From contig BQMF02000143.1 in NCBI GenBank assembly GCA_027922465.2, forward strand, positions 496,001 through 560,000: a DNA stretch of 64,000 nucleotides, in the 5' to 3' direction. This DNA is from Turritopsis dohrnii. Lineage: Eukaryota; Cnidaria; Hydrozoa; Anthoathecata; Oceaniidae. Below the pieces are notes generated by a model that made no database searches, was not told the DNA's origin, and was given only the letters and a program-made list of their open reading frames with translations. The position numbers and the translations under genes are program-made. Positions 37,001-48,210 of this stretch are shown here, one piece after another (the stretch's first letter is position 1; each line of letters begins with the position of its first letter).

Positions 37001-40000
37001 TATTTCTTTCTCCTTCTGCTTTAACTCTTTGATCTTGTCCTCAACTACGCTCTTACTATCATCGCCTTTATCCATCATTTTGTCTTCTTTTTCGCTAAGT
37101 TTTTTCATCTTATCTTCCAATTTCTGTTTTTCTTTAATTTCTTTCTCCTTCTGCTTTAACTCCTTGATCTTGTCCTCAATCATGTTTTTACTATCATCGC
37201 CTTTCTCAATCATTTTGGCTTCCTTTTCTCTAAGTTTTTTCATCTTGCTTTCCAGTTTTCCAGTTTCTTTTATTTCTTTCTCCTTCTGCTTTAACTCTTT
37301 GATCTTGTCCTCAACTACGCTCTTACTATCATCGCCTTTATCCATCATTTTGTCTTCTTTTTCGCTAAGTTTTTTCATCTTATCTTCCAATTTCTGTTTT
37401 TCTTTAATTTCTTTCTCCTTTTGCTTTAACTCCTTGATCTTGTCCACAATCATGTTTTTACTATCATCGCCTTTATTCATCATTTTGGCTTCCTTTTCGC
37501 TAAATTTTTTCATCTTATCTTCCAATTTCTGTTTTTCTTTAATTTCTTTCTCCTTCTGCTTTAACTCCTTGATCTTGTCCTCAATCATGTTTTTACTATC
37601 ATCGCCTTTCTCAATCATTTTGGCTTCCTTTTCTCTAAGTTTTTTCATCTTGCTTTCCAGTTTTCCAGTTTCTTTTATTTCTTTTTCCTTCTGCTTTAAC
37701 TCTTTGATCTTGTCCTCAATTACGCTCTTACTATCATCGCCTTTATCCATCATTTTGGCTTCCTTTTCGCTAAATTTTTTCATCTTATCTTCCAATTTCT
37801 GTTTTTCTTTAATTTCTTTCTCCTTCTGCTTTAACTCTTTGATCTTGTCCTCAATCATGTTTTTACTATCATCGCCTTTCTTCATCATTTTGGCTTCCTT
37901 TCCGTTAAGTTTTTTCATCTTATTTTCTAATATATGTTTATCTTTCATTTCTTTTTCCTTTTCCTTCAACGCTTTAATCTTGTCGTCCATGATATTTTTA
38001 CCTTCGTCACCTTGTGTTAATTTTGCTTCTTTCACTTGAATCTCTCTCCATTTATTTTCGTATTTCTTTTGTTCCTTTATATCGCGTTCTCTTTTTTTTA
38101 ATTCTTTAATCTTCAAGTCTAACATGTTTTTATTATCATTTACTTGTACCTTGTTGTTATTGATAGTCAAATTTTTTTCTCCTTCATAAAGTTGTTTCAA
38201 TTTCTCATTGTATTTCATCTGATCTTTAAATTGTTGTTCCTTTTGCCTGAGATCTTTCAACTGCTTTTCAATCGCCATATCCTCTTTTAGTTCTAGCAGT
38301 GTAATTTTTGATGTTTCACTTAGCTGCTTTTCCAATACTTTTTGCTCTTTCTTAGCTATCAATTTCTGCTTAGCTATCTGATCTTTTTCAGCTTTTTTCA
38401 ATTTCTTTAATTCTTTCAATACCTCTTTTTTTTTCCTTTGGTCTTCTTTCTGCAATGCTTTCACTTGTTTTAATTTTTTTGCTTCTTCTTTCTTCAACTT
38501 TTGTTTGTAAACTTCTTCTTCCTTTTTTCGTAACTTTGCCTGTTCAAGATGATTCTTTTTTTTTTCCTTTTTCAATCTTAACAATTCTTTCTCTTTCAGA
38601 TTCACTTCTTGTTGATGCATTGTTTTCTGTACTCTAAGTTGTTTGATGAGAAGCAACATAGTCTCAGGGATCTTTGTGTCAAGAAGTGAATCTTCCATGT
38701 TATCTAAATCTTCTACATCTCTCGTGAAAGTATTTTGGTCATTCACTAACGCGGAAATAGCATCTTCTAATTGATTTATTTCTTTTTTGATATTTCCATT
38801 CTTTTCTCTTATTTCTTTGATCTCTATTATTGTCTTGGGAGATAAATTGCTTTCAAGAAACAACCTTTCTTTCTTATGATAAACTTCTTGGAGTGGAGCC
38901 AACTCTTGATAGCGACTCTGGTAATATTTATCAGTAGCTGTTAAATCGTTGAGTTGTATTTCAACTTGTTCCTTGCGATCAAGTATATCATTGATTTTTG
39001 CAGCAAGGCCAGGAGTGTGTGGTTCGCTAGACAGTGCTGAATATCCTTTCTTTAAAAACTCACAGTATTGTTGCAAACATTCACTTTGAAATCGAATATG
39101 ATCAATTTCTTGTCGAAGTTGTTCGATCTCATCGTCAACGTGATGTTTTGTCTTTCGAATATCAAGAAATTCTTGGAGTTGATTTACTTCTAACTTTTCA
39201 TCATTGGCAACAAGATCCTCTTCCTTCTCATTAGATGAATGTCGTAATTCTTGAAGTTCTGCGACCTTTTCTATCAGGTTTTGCGCTTCAGCAGAGTTCT
39301 TAACTCGTCTCTCACGGATCGTTGCTCGTTTTTCTTTCAGATCGGCCAGTTTATCAAGCATTTGTATTCCGGGAATCACATTACTTTCGTTCCAACCTTC
39401 TATCGACTCCATGATCATCTTTTCTATTTTATTTTCTAAACTTTGCGATTTCATGTTATCTTCTTCTTGTGTTGTAGTGGCCGCCTCAAGCCTCTTGTTT
39501 ACTTCACTTGATTTAAGTTGTTTTTCCTTCAAAGCATCGTGAAGTTTCTTGATTTCTTGCTGTACTGAGGCTGGTTGTTCTTGTATTATCTCCAAGATTT
39601 GTTGATCCCAGTTTTCATCGTCTTGTTCAAGGTTTTTCTCACGTAACTCTATTGTTTCCATCTCTCGATTTAACCTCTCCATTTCATTATGTTGGATCAC
39701 TTTCAGTTGTTCAATTTCTTGAAGTTCACTTTTAACACTAGAACTCAATGTATCATAAATTTCAGCCTTTTCGTTATCGAAAAACGCTTCTACAGGAGTT
39801 TTTTCAATAGATTTCCTTTCAGCAAGTTGTCTCAAGTATGCTTTATCATCATCAATTGACTTTTCAAGATGAATGATTTTGTCTTCAATAGAAATGAGTT
39901 GTTTAGCTTCCATCAGACGCTGATTCAGTACAGCCTTCTTTCCTTCTATTTCCTCGGTTGATGTTTTGAGCTGTTCTCGAAGACATTTCATTTCTTCACT

Positions 40001-42555
40001 TTCATCGATGATTCCTTCCTTATCCAACTTTGCTAGATGATCGACTGCATGTTCTCCAACCCTTTCCTCTGCTTCTGCAAGTGTTTTTAATAATTCTGGT
40101 CTGGAGATGTCGACGATCTTATGCTCTTGTTTCATCATGTTGTATTTGATTCGTTCTTGTCTTTCTGTATCCTCTTCTCTATAAGCTCCTTTCAAGAGTT
40201 TTTTATGTATGTCATCCAAAAACCGCCGGCCCAAATTAAGATTTAGGTTTTCGATCTCCTTCAATTTGTTTTGAACCAACACATTGCTGTCTTTTTGCTT
40301 CCTGTAAAGCTCTCGAATCTTGAATTCAAGTTTATTATGAAGGCTTTTAATTTTGTTTTGTTCTTCCATTCTCATTGTTGGTTGGAAACTTCTCATCAGG
40401 GTATCGCATTTCTTTTGTGATGCAATGACGTCAGCCTCGCGTTTTGACATCTCTTCTTTTATTTCGGAAATCTCATTTTCAAGTATGCAGATTTCAGTCT
40501 CAGTTTCAATTTGAGGCTGTGTTCTGGGATACTGTTGTTTGTATCTTTTAATCAGTTTTTCCAAAAATGGTTTTTCAAACGCATCAAACATTTTCTGATG
40601 TTCATTCACACGACCATCAAGTTCTTTGATATCTTTTTTGATTTTATCCAGACTACGCACTTCGGCTTTTAAAGATCCTTCTTCAAGTTGGAGTCCATTC
40701 TCTATCAAATCCTGAATTTCCAGAAACGCTTGGTTTTTAAATTGTTTTTTTAAATCTGTGTCATCTTTCAAAAGGGGCAATTCATCTTTCAAAAGGGACA
40801 GTTCTTCTTCCACCTGTGATTCCATTTCTCGTCCACTGATTGGATTTGCAGACTTCATTGTTTTCAATGACTGAAGTTCTCTTTCCTTTTCTGCAATTTT
40901 CTCAGACACTTCACTAGACTCTTCTTCAACCCAGCTTGATTTAGGCTGTACGAGTATAAATCTCGTTCCGTTGTTGTTACAATCTTCCATTGATTCTTGT
41001 TGCAATTGCAACTGATATTCTAACAACTTTTGCTGTTTTTCGGTTGGTTCAAAAAGTTTTGATGGGCCTGGCTCCTGATAGTCATCCTCAAACATTCCAT
41101 ACGACTCTTTGTTGTTATTTGATCTTAACTTTTCTTTTGCCTGCCTCTTCTCTTCCTTTTCTGCTTCTTTTCTCAATTTTTTTAACTTTGCAGATTGTTC
41201 TTTGGCTGCTTTTGATTCCAACTTGAAAAGATTCTTCTCTGCTTTTGCTTTTTGTTTGGCCAATTTTTTCATATCGTCTTCCCGGATTTTCTGCAGTTTT
41301 TTCAGTTGTTTCTGTTCTTTCTTCCGTTGTTGTTCTTTCTTCTTTATTTCCTTCTTAAACTGTTTGACATCTTGCCAATCATTAGCATCACAAGACTCAT
41401 TTTCATCATCATCTTGATCGTCATGCACGTTGCTGCACTCTTGCAGGTCGCTTTCAAATCTTTTGCGCTTCCCGAAAAAATCTCTCAATTTCTTTTGGTC
41501 TAATTGTCTTATCCTTTTGAGTGCTTTTCGTGTTTCCTTACTCTCTCGGTTGCTAGCTCTTTTCTCAGCCTTAAGTTTTTGTTTTTCCGCTTTTTTCAAA
41601 GCCTGTTGTTTTTTCTTTTCCCGTTTTTGATTCAGCTTTTCTAGTTTCCTTTGCTGTTTTGTGTTGCCTTTGATGGCTAAAAAAGGAATCAAGGCAGTGA
41701 ATCTTTTGACATGAGTGATTATATTATTTTATAGATTTAAAAGATATTTTGTTAGATTGGAAGTATCTGGTAAATAATCAACAGACGAACGCAATAAAAT
41801 CAATTCTCCTTACTTGAAGGCTGAGCATCAAAAACGTTTTCCTCCCCTTCATCTTTAAACTGTTCCTGTAAATCAAATGGAATTTCATTCAAGACATTAA
41901 CTTACTAAAGAAAAATGCTGGAAAATGACACGACTTTTATTCACAACCCAGAGGCCATGAACCCAGCTGAACTAGATAATATATACGATAACACGAAAGT
42001 ACATATTAAAAGTTGACGAGTCGGAAAACTTTGATTTGGCAAAGGAATAATGATGGGTCTGTTATAAAATACTTGTTTTATGTCAAACGGCCAAATCGAT
42101 ACTTAGGGCTATATAAAAAACAGCACGTTTATGATATAATATTAAGCAAACGTTTTTCAAAGGGATACTAAAAGAGACTTTACAAAATTCCAAAAAACAT
42201 GATTTCCACAAAGATGATAGTCAAAAAATAATAAAACAAACAGGTTATCGTGTCGGATGGACGAAATGATAATTCTTTTGCAACAGACCCTTCTGCAGAT
42301 AATATCGGTAGTGAACAGTTAGCAAAAACACTAGCTTTCAAGTATGAAACCTTTTCACAACCTTTTCATTTCACGCAACTACTTGAAACTTGTTCTTGAA
42401 AGACATGAAAAACTGAAAACGTAAGCAAAACCAATTTTTCCATATCTTACCAATTCTACATTGGAGTTATCATCCATTTTGGTATTAGGATCCTCAGACA
42501 TTGCTTTCTGTGATATTGCAAACAAAGAATAAACGTCTGGATGTTGTATATTCAT
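31012..42555 (-). CDS. Giant repetitive coiled-coil protein, unrecognised family
   Basis: Fourteen exons join in frame on the minus strand: 42555-42451, 41865-41814, 41676-34471, eight cassette exons (34267-34139, 34023-33895, 33779-33651, 33555-33427, 33311-33183, 33067-32939, 32843-32715, 32599-32477), 32353-32291, 31588-31507 and 31294-31012 (TAA). The product is about 2,938 residues. It starts MNIQHPDVYSLFAISQKAM. The 2,401-residue giant exon is almost wholly charged helix rich in Lys, Glu and Gln. A central part has about 14 copies of a 45-residue repeat. A less repetitive coiled coil (about residues 2020-2450) comes before the cassettes. The cassettes each add VKSHEKEIAANN...IENLYEELKEK...IEDLESKG. 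The C terminus (SKDDDLLLYPVPKRSPK to YFVNKRKNSKQ) is different, basic and non-helical. No membrane segment or enzyme motif is visible. A cytoskeletal, centrosomal or ciliary scaffold is plausible, helped by the upstream X-box, but this is inference. Confidence 0.8.
31295..32476 (-). other. 3' introns and small exons of the coiled-coil gene
   Basis: Between the cassette array and the last exon lie two small exons: 32353-32291 (63 bp, TSQNKKIAAKSLKIHKLQPK) and 31588-31507 (82 bp, QLKNNKKGGKFIADASDT onward). Both have AG acceptors and GT donors, and phases that link the cassettes (phase 1) to the last exon (phase 2). The rest is AT-rich intron. Confidence 0.65.
32477..34267 (-). repeat. Tandem array of eight duplicated cassette exons
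   Basis: Eight exon-plus-intron units repeat at 244 or 224 bp. Seven exons are 129 bp and the last (32599-32477) is 123 bp, having lost two codons (YE). Every exon starts after AG with TT-AAA-TCA-CAC and ends TC-AAA-G before GTATAC, so each is phase 1-1 and can be skipped or included without shifting the frame. Introns follow a pattern of 115, 115, 95, 115, 115, 95, 115 bp, so there is a 712-bp super-period of three units. The exons 33555-33427 and 32843-32715 appear identical over all 129 bp, and the intron before each shares the same 20-bp loss. Confidence 0.9.
36270..38140 (-). repeat. 135-bp (45-residue) tandem coding repeat
   Basis: Inside the giant exon, the unit (D/E)KGDDSK(N/S)(M/V)IEDKIKELKQ, then KEKEIKEKQKLEDKMKKLSE, then KEAKMM recurs head to tail. 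Twelve copies keep GDDSK, and two more degenerate ones lie on the N-terminal side (near 37990-38140). Some neighbouring units alternate between a KQKLEDKMKKLSEKE form and a TGKLESKMKKLREKE form, giving a 270-bp higher-order period. The residues suit a long charged single helix or coiled coil. Confidence 0.9.
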
Positions 42556-42655
42556 TTTTTTTTTCTCTTCTCTTTCACTAATAAAGTTCTTTACAATCAG
42601 AAACGACCAGTTTCATTCATGATCGCTGACTTGAACTGACGTCTGATACGAAATT

Positions 42656-42808
42656 TGACGTCATGTATTTGGAAGCATTCGAAAATACTTTGTTTTCATT
42701 GGTTAAAATGGGAGCTAATTGACGTCAAATAGGAATCGGCCAAATATGGAGATATTGTACTTTGAACTTTTACCGTCTGTTGTGTAGTGATATAGTTTCC
42801 ATGGCAAG
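42656..42808. promoter_or_regulatory. Upstream region of the coiled-coil gene: X-box and CRE palindromes
   Basis: At 42795-42808 the sequence GTTTCCATGGCAAG differs at one position from the RFX X-box consensus GTTNCCATGGNAAC. It lies about 240 bp upstream of the ATG at 42555. Two perfect TGACGTCA palindromes (CRE/ATF type) lie at 42656-42663 and 42720-42727, and another TGACGTC near 42638. RFX factors drive ciliary genes in animals. Binding is not shown by the sequence. Confidence 0.5.
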
Positions 42809-43373
42809 CAGGTGATCATTTTTAAGATGCTCGTAGAGTATTTCTAACCTTCGTCATTTGGCCAGTTGCTTTGCTAATACGATTCCTCCACCGTTGTTTC
42901 TATGATCTTTAATTGCAAGAAATCTCTCTCACTAAAATGTACTACCTTTACATACACACAGAGTACACTAAATAATTGAGACTTACTCAATTACCTGACT
43001 TAAAGGGACGAGATTCCTACCATAACAACAAAACGGCGCTCAACCGACGACCTAGATAAATCCGACGGATTAAAACTAAATTCGAACTGTGACATTCACA
43101 TGCTGATAATAAGACCTTTCCTGAGTTTCTGTTCAAACAACGTGTTAATGCTTTGCTCTCAAGTGTCGCCTCGATTCTATACATTCTATTGTGTCACATC
43201 ACATTTTATTTATTACTTAGAAATATTTACTTTATTATTTCCACTCCGCTTTTTATTCTGCTTACGATAGGTTTATTTTACAAAACTGACATCTTTTTTT
43301 ATCACTAACGTGGAATATACATGATGGTAGCTCTAACCATTAACAAGCTCCCCGTCGATTAACGTACTTTCCA

Positions 43374-44258
43374 CAGGGACGGCGGAACGTTTTTGAAAGT
43401 GGAGGGGCTGAAATGTTTAGTGTCTAAGGAGGCGCCACCATGGTTGGGGCCAACGGGCCGAGAAAATTTTGAGTTTTCAGTCCTCTAGATTGACTAAAAC
43501 GCAGTCTAAATTTTAATATTTCAACGAAGGGTAGAACAAGAAAACCAACAATAATACATAGGTATAATAATCAAAAACATGTTTTTAAATTCAAAAAGAA
43601 GTTAACTGACAAAATCAAAATTTACAAATCATCTTCTGTGAACTTCCCAAAAATTCGAAATCTGTTATCATTCGCTTGGGCAAATAAATTTGCAATTTTG
43701 ATAATGTCCAATTGATCTGTGCGTTCCTTATGGAAGGTTAGAACGGAGACTGCATTGAATCGAGCTGGCAGCATGGTTGATCGCATCCATGTCTTCACTC
43801 TTCTTGCCGTCGAAAATGTTCTTTCTGCAGTGGCAGCTGAAGCTGGATTCACGGCTAAAATTTGATAACTTTTAAGACATTCACAAGATACTTTTTCTCC
43901 GCGTCATTTAGCATCTTTACTTCTTTCATCAGATCGTGAAAGTGGTCGATTTTCTTTCCTTTAAGTAACACCTTAAGAGTCGCGAGTTCAACGATCAAAT
44001 CATCGATGTTTACATCGATTTTGTAACTTTCTTTAACGAAGTCAATTTCCACAGACGTTTCCTCACCCTTCGACGTTTTAATCAGCAAACATTCCAGCAG
44101 TAACAATTTCAGAGAATTTTCCTGCGTTACTAGCGTTATCTGAGTCTTTACTTTATCTCATAAAACATTAACTTTTTGTAAAAAAAAAATCATCACTTCT
44201 TGGCAAAAAAGTGGGGGGGGCTAAAGCCCCCCAGCCCCCCCCGGTTCCGCCGGGCCTG
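43374..44258 (-). mobile_element. Truncated hAT transposon, 5-bp target duplication
   Basis: The ends CAGGGACGGCGGAAC and (inverted) CAGGCCCGGCGGAACC are flanked by TTCCA at 43369-43373 and 44259-44263. On the minus strand, 43852-43622 encodes NPASAATAERTFSTARRVKT...RFNAVSVLTFHKERTDQLD, the C-terminal dimerisation region of hAT transposases (the ZMYM1-like branch). It is preceded by a further fragment at 44106-43855. The frame is interrupted between the two and the 5' part is missing, so the copy is non-autonomous. Confidence 0.85.
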
Positions 44259-44343
44259 TTCCAGTCACTTCTTCTGCTTCCATGTATGATTTGATAACGC
44301 GAAGTAAATGTGCCCCACAATACTACCATCATTTAATACAGTA

Positions 44344-45079
44344 ACGGCATATCAGAAGTTTTAATAACAGAATTAATCGTCTGCAAGAACGTTGCCTTCG
44401 GATGATATATAATGATAAACATTCATCCCTTGAATAATTGCGAGAAAACGACGGCTCTGTCTCTGTGCATGTTAGGAACCTGCGGCTTCTCATGATAGAA
44501 TTTTATAAAGTCAAAAATAACTTATCACCAGCACTTTTAAACGAAATCTTTGTAAGAAAACTTGAGTGTACTTACAGCCTTAGAACAAATGATGATTTTT
44601 TGACCCCTAAAGTAAGGACCACAAATTTTGGAATGGAGAGTTTGAGATATATTGGCGCAAAACTATGGAATACTTTGCCGTCTGAAATAAAAGAAGTCGA
44701 AACTCTTTCGTCCTTTAAAATCAGTATCAAAAAGTGGAAACCTAATAACTGTCCTTGCCGTCTATGCAAAAACTATGTAAAAAATCTCGGTTACATTTGA
44801 ACTGCGCCCCTCTCCCCCTTTGAAACTGAACTACACATAACTGTAACTGACCGTTCATTTGCTTCTGAACTGCCCAGCAAGTTACATGACGTGAAAAATG
44901 CACAAAAACGAATGAACGGTCAGGTACACTTTTTTATACGTTTCGTTTATTTTTTACTTTGATTATTTTTCTATTTTAACCAGAGTTGACTTGAATTAGC
45001 ATATTTTTACCATAGTTATATCATTCTTTATATGGATATTTGTATATATATATTGAATTATGTCAACTGAAAATAAAGA

Positions 45080-45113
<34 letters not shown>
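44344..45113 (+). mobile_element. 5'-truncated non-LTR retrotransposon (LINE) 3' end
   Basis: An open frame from about 44356 reads NRINRLQERCLRMIYNDKHS, one in-frame stop, then RENDGSVSVHVRNLRLLMIE...NLSPALLNEIF...GMESLRYIGAKLWNTLPSEI...SFKISIKKWKPNNCPCRLCKNY and stops at about 44800. This is the conserved tail downstream of the reverse transcriptase in CR1/Jockey-like LINEs of many invertebrates. A 3' UTR and an (AAT)n tail at 45083-45113 end the copy. The stop and the truncation make it dead. It inserted just beside the hAT element. Confidence 0.8.
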
Positions 45114-45716
45114 TATTCCCTGGTAAAAGTAATTAACATAAAATTTTTACAAAGGCGCCAGACAGCTACATAAAGCAATGGATTGTCATGTAGCTATAAA
45201 GCATGTTTTTTTGAGTTTCCCAGAGATGTACAGCTTTGCAATCATCAGTCCTTTAATATGGCACACGAATGTTTATTTTCAGGTCAAATTTCGTTTTATG
45301 AATGTTTCTTTGTCTAACTGAGGAATAGCAAAGTGTAATTATGGGCATGCCTGATGGGTTCCCGACTTAGGAGTATCATTTTTTCCGAGTTTCTGGCCAA
45401 AATAAGCAAAACCTCTGCAAGGCGGACACCTCTCTAAAAAAGCGGACAAAATCTCTGGCCCCGTAAGTGCCCGCTTTAAGGAGTTTCCACTGTATTGCTT
45501 TTTATCTTCTATTACTTTTAAAACAATCAACTACAAAAACTTATTTATCGACGCACACCGGAAAGTTCCAACTAATTTCTAAAGAATTTACACTTGAAAT
45601 TATTAGGCAATAAAATCGAGAAAATTTATAGAAATAGTTGACTTTGCAGAAAAAAGAATGAAATAAAAACGTTATAAAAGGTAAAGGAATGTGTTCGGAA
45701 ATAATGAAAATTCGAA

Positions 45717-46322
45717 TTACCTTAATCGGAGAAATTTTGGCGCGGAGAAAATTTGGCGCAATTGGCGCAAAATGCCAAAAATCGCCAAACTAAATCCGCG
45801 CCAAATTTAGTTTTTTTCTGGCTGCGCCAAATTAAATCCGCGCCAAAATTATTTTTTTTCTAGCTGCGCCAAATCATTTTTTTTCTTTTCTGGCTAAGTA
45901 TAGAAACGCCGCAAACAACACCTAGTCAGCACCGAGGGAGTCTTTTAGATATGTGAATCGTGTAGGCCCCCTGTGTTGGCTGGGCACTGATCTTATGGAA
46001 TACATTGAACGAATAAAAAATATTTTTATCTTGAAATTTTCTTTTTCACCAACAGAAGATACAGAAAATATATCACTGTCGTGAATCTTCTGTTTATAGT
46101 TTTAATAAAAAAAGTCATGAATACATGAATGTTTGAAGTTCTATGCTTTACCGTCTCACCTTCTTTGAATGTATGGTACTGTAATTAGTTCTGATTGATT
46201 CGTTAAACGACTATGAAATTTTTGAAACATTCTGGCTGCGCCAAATTAAATCCGCGCTAAATTTAACTTTTTTCTGGCTGCGCCAAATTAAATCCGCGCC
46301 AAAATTTCTCCGAATAAGGTAA
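45717..46322. mobile_element. 606-bp MITE with internal GCGCCAAA repeats
   Basis: Terminal inverted repeats of about 30 bp start TTACCTTAATCGGAGAAATT and TTACCTTATTCGGAGAAATT (inverted right end) and continue into TTGGCGCGGA. Several subterminal copies of CTGGCTGCGCCAAATTAAAT and CCGCGCCAAA follow on each side. There is no ORF. Arrays of subterminal motifs are usual transposase-binding sites. Confidence 0.8.
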
Positions 46323-47981
46323 GCAACATTCTAATAATCGTCGATTACAGTCATATGGTTTTTCATTCCGATCTTTAAGTTGCAAAAAGTACTGATGGGA
46401 ACCACAAAAAAGCAAGTGAATGTTGATCCATAGAAACACGAATTTCTTCGTATTTCTATGATTGATCGTAAAATGAAGTGAGGCAATCAATCTACTGATA
46501 TCGGATTCCGTACACTTCTACCAAAACAAATATGGCTACGTGACTATGATTTCTCATCTCTCGTGGTCAGAAAATAGTCATATGTTTCATGGGATAATGT
46601 TGAGAAATATACTCTGTAATGATATGAGTAAAGTTTTATTTATTGAATTATTGATCTAAAAAAGTCAGCGCTATTGCGCTTTCGTACCCCTCGATGATTA
46701 TTGATATGTAACCCTCATCCTCCTAACCCTCCTACTACACTACTACCCTTAACAATCAGAGTGAAATACTGCATCAGAATCATTGGGTACTAGAAAGTGC
46801 TAGAAATTCCACACTTAGATTTTATGCCTCAAAAGTGGCACTTGTTTTTTTTTATATATGAATATGAAGGAGGCATATGTAAGTGCCTGCCCCCGTGCCG
46901 AATGTTGCATGATTCGTTAATGCAAAAGTGAAAACACAGCTAAATTGATTTAGCACTGCAATTTGTTATTCTAGATTCCAAATCAACAAGAACAAACAGG
47001 AAGAATAAGGAGGGAAAGGATAAATGTATTGTAAACATCATCAGGAGGGGATGATGGTTCCTCGTTCCACTAGTAGCTTTTTCTTCTTTCCGCTAACTAT
47101 TTTCACGTTCATCAAAAGTGATGCAAATAACAAAGTTTTATGGAATTTAGCGTTCATAGTAACAGTTTAATCCCTTTTCTCTCAATTTAGGTGACATTCA
47201 TATTTTTTTTCAGTGAAGATTTTTAGAAAACAAATAGTGCCATCTCGACAAGTCAACTTCTGATCACAAAAGAATCTAGACATGCATTGGAAATTGCACT
47301 ATATATTTTGAGCCTGCAGAGAGAGAGCTATGAAAAAGTAATTATAACTTTTATAACAGTGTGTCTCAAAATGATTGGGACCAGAAAAAGTTTCTCAATT
47401 TTTGGCAAAGTTATTTTTCGAAATACTATAAATCTTATATGAGGAGAAAGCCTTTAAAAAAATCTTTCCAACGCCGATATTTTTTCTTCTTGAAATGGAA
47501 ATGTGTGAAATGGAAAAGGATAAAGAATAATGGAAGAAAGAAAATACGAAACCGGTCATTAAATTTTTAAAACTCAATAACCAAGTTAACAATACAATGC
47601 ATTAAATAACACAATATAATCAATTTGTGAATATGCCAAGTATCAGAACACTTTATGCTTATATATTTTTTGCAACCATCAGCGGTAGAATTCTCATAGC
47701 AGAGATAAAGTTTTAATCTGTTATTTCAATGAATTCAACACCTTGAAACAAAGGAGTAATAAGTCATTAAATCTTGTGATAATTGACTTCTAAATATTTA
47801 ACAACCGGTTTGGTGTAATGATTATGATCACCCATTATTATATATAACATTTTTTCACATCTAAGTCGCTCTTTTATTAATAATTCATCCACGTGAACGA
47901 AATAAAAATATATAATGACAATGAGTCATTTACGAAAGAAATTTCCCTCACATTTCTTGAATGATGAATCTATGGGTGATA

Positions 47982-48210
47982 CCTTAGGCTGACTTTTTTT
48001 TGCGTCAGTAAAATTTTGCGAAAATGGATGAACACGGACTTAACGCAACCTAATTTTAGGGAATGACCCCTTAAGAATTACGGAGAATTGCCAGAAGGTG
48101 AAAAAAAGTTTTGCTGAATTTAAATTTTCTGCAACTTTAATTTAGCGAAAATACGCTCATTCGCTAAAATCGCTAAAATAAGGTGACACAAGAAAAAGTC
48201 GGCCTAAGGT
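47982..48210. mobile_element. 229-bp MITE, CCTTAGGC ends, TA-flanked
   Basis: The left end CCTTAGGCTGACTTTTTTTTG and the inverted right end CCTTAGGCCGACTTTTTCTTG form imperfect terminal repeats with TA on both flanks. Internally, GCGAAAATG- and CGCTAAAAT-like motifs recur. It is a small non-autonomous Tc1/mariner-type element. Confidence 0.75.

Noticed and set aside
36081..38039. 652-codon plus-strand ORF rich in Ser, Phe and Leu
   Set aside because: It is antisense to the 45-residue charged repeats and is open only because that repeat lacks the relevant codons. It looks membrane-like but has no independent support.
41677..41692. ATG of the open frame reading MIPFLA before the giant exon
   Set aside because: These residues lie upstream of the TTTTTTAG acceptor at 41677. 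Two upstream exons splice in frame and supply the real start at 42555.
45337..45495. Transposon end (CAGTGGAAACTCC with AAGCGGGCA, on minus)
   Set aside because: Only one end is visible; no matching inverted end was found nearby, so the element's extent cannot be supported.
47361..47570. 69-codon ORF rich in Lys and Phe
   Set aside because: Composition reflects AT-rich DNA; no splice context or family signature. The upstream CAGTGTGTCTCAAAAT may be a lone transposon end.
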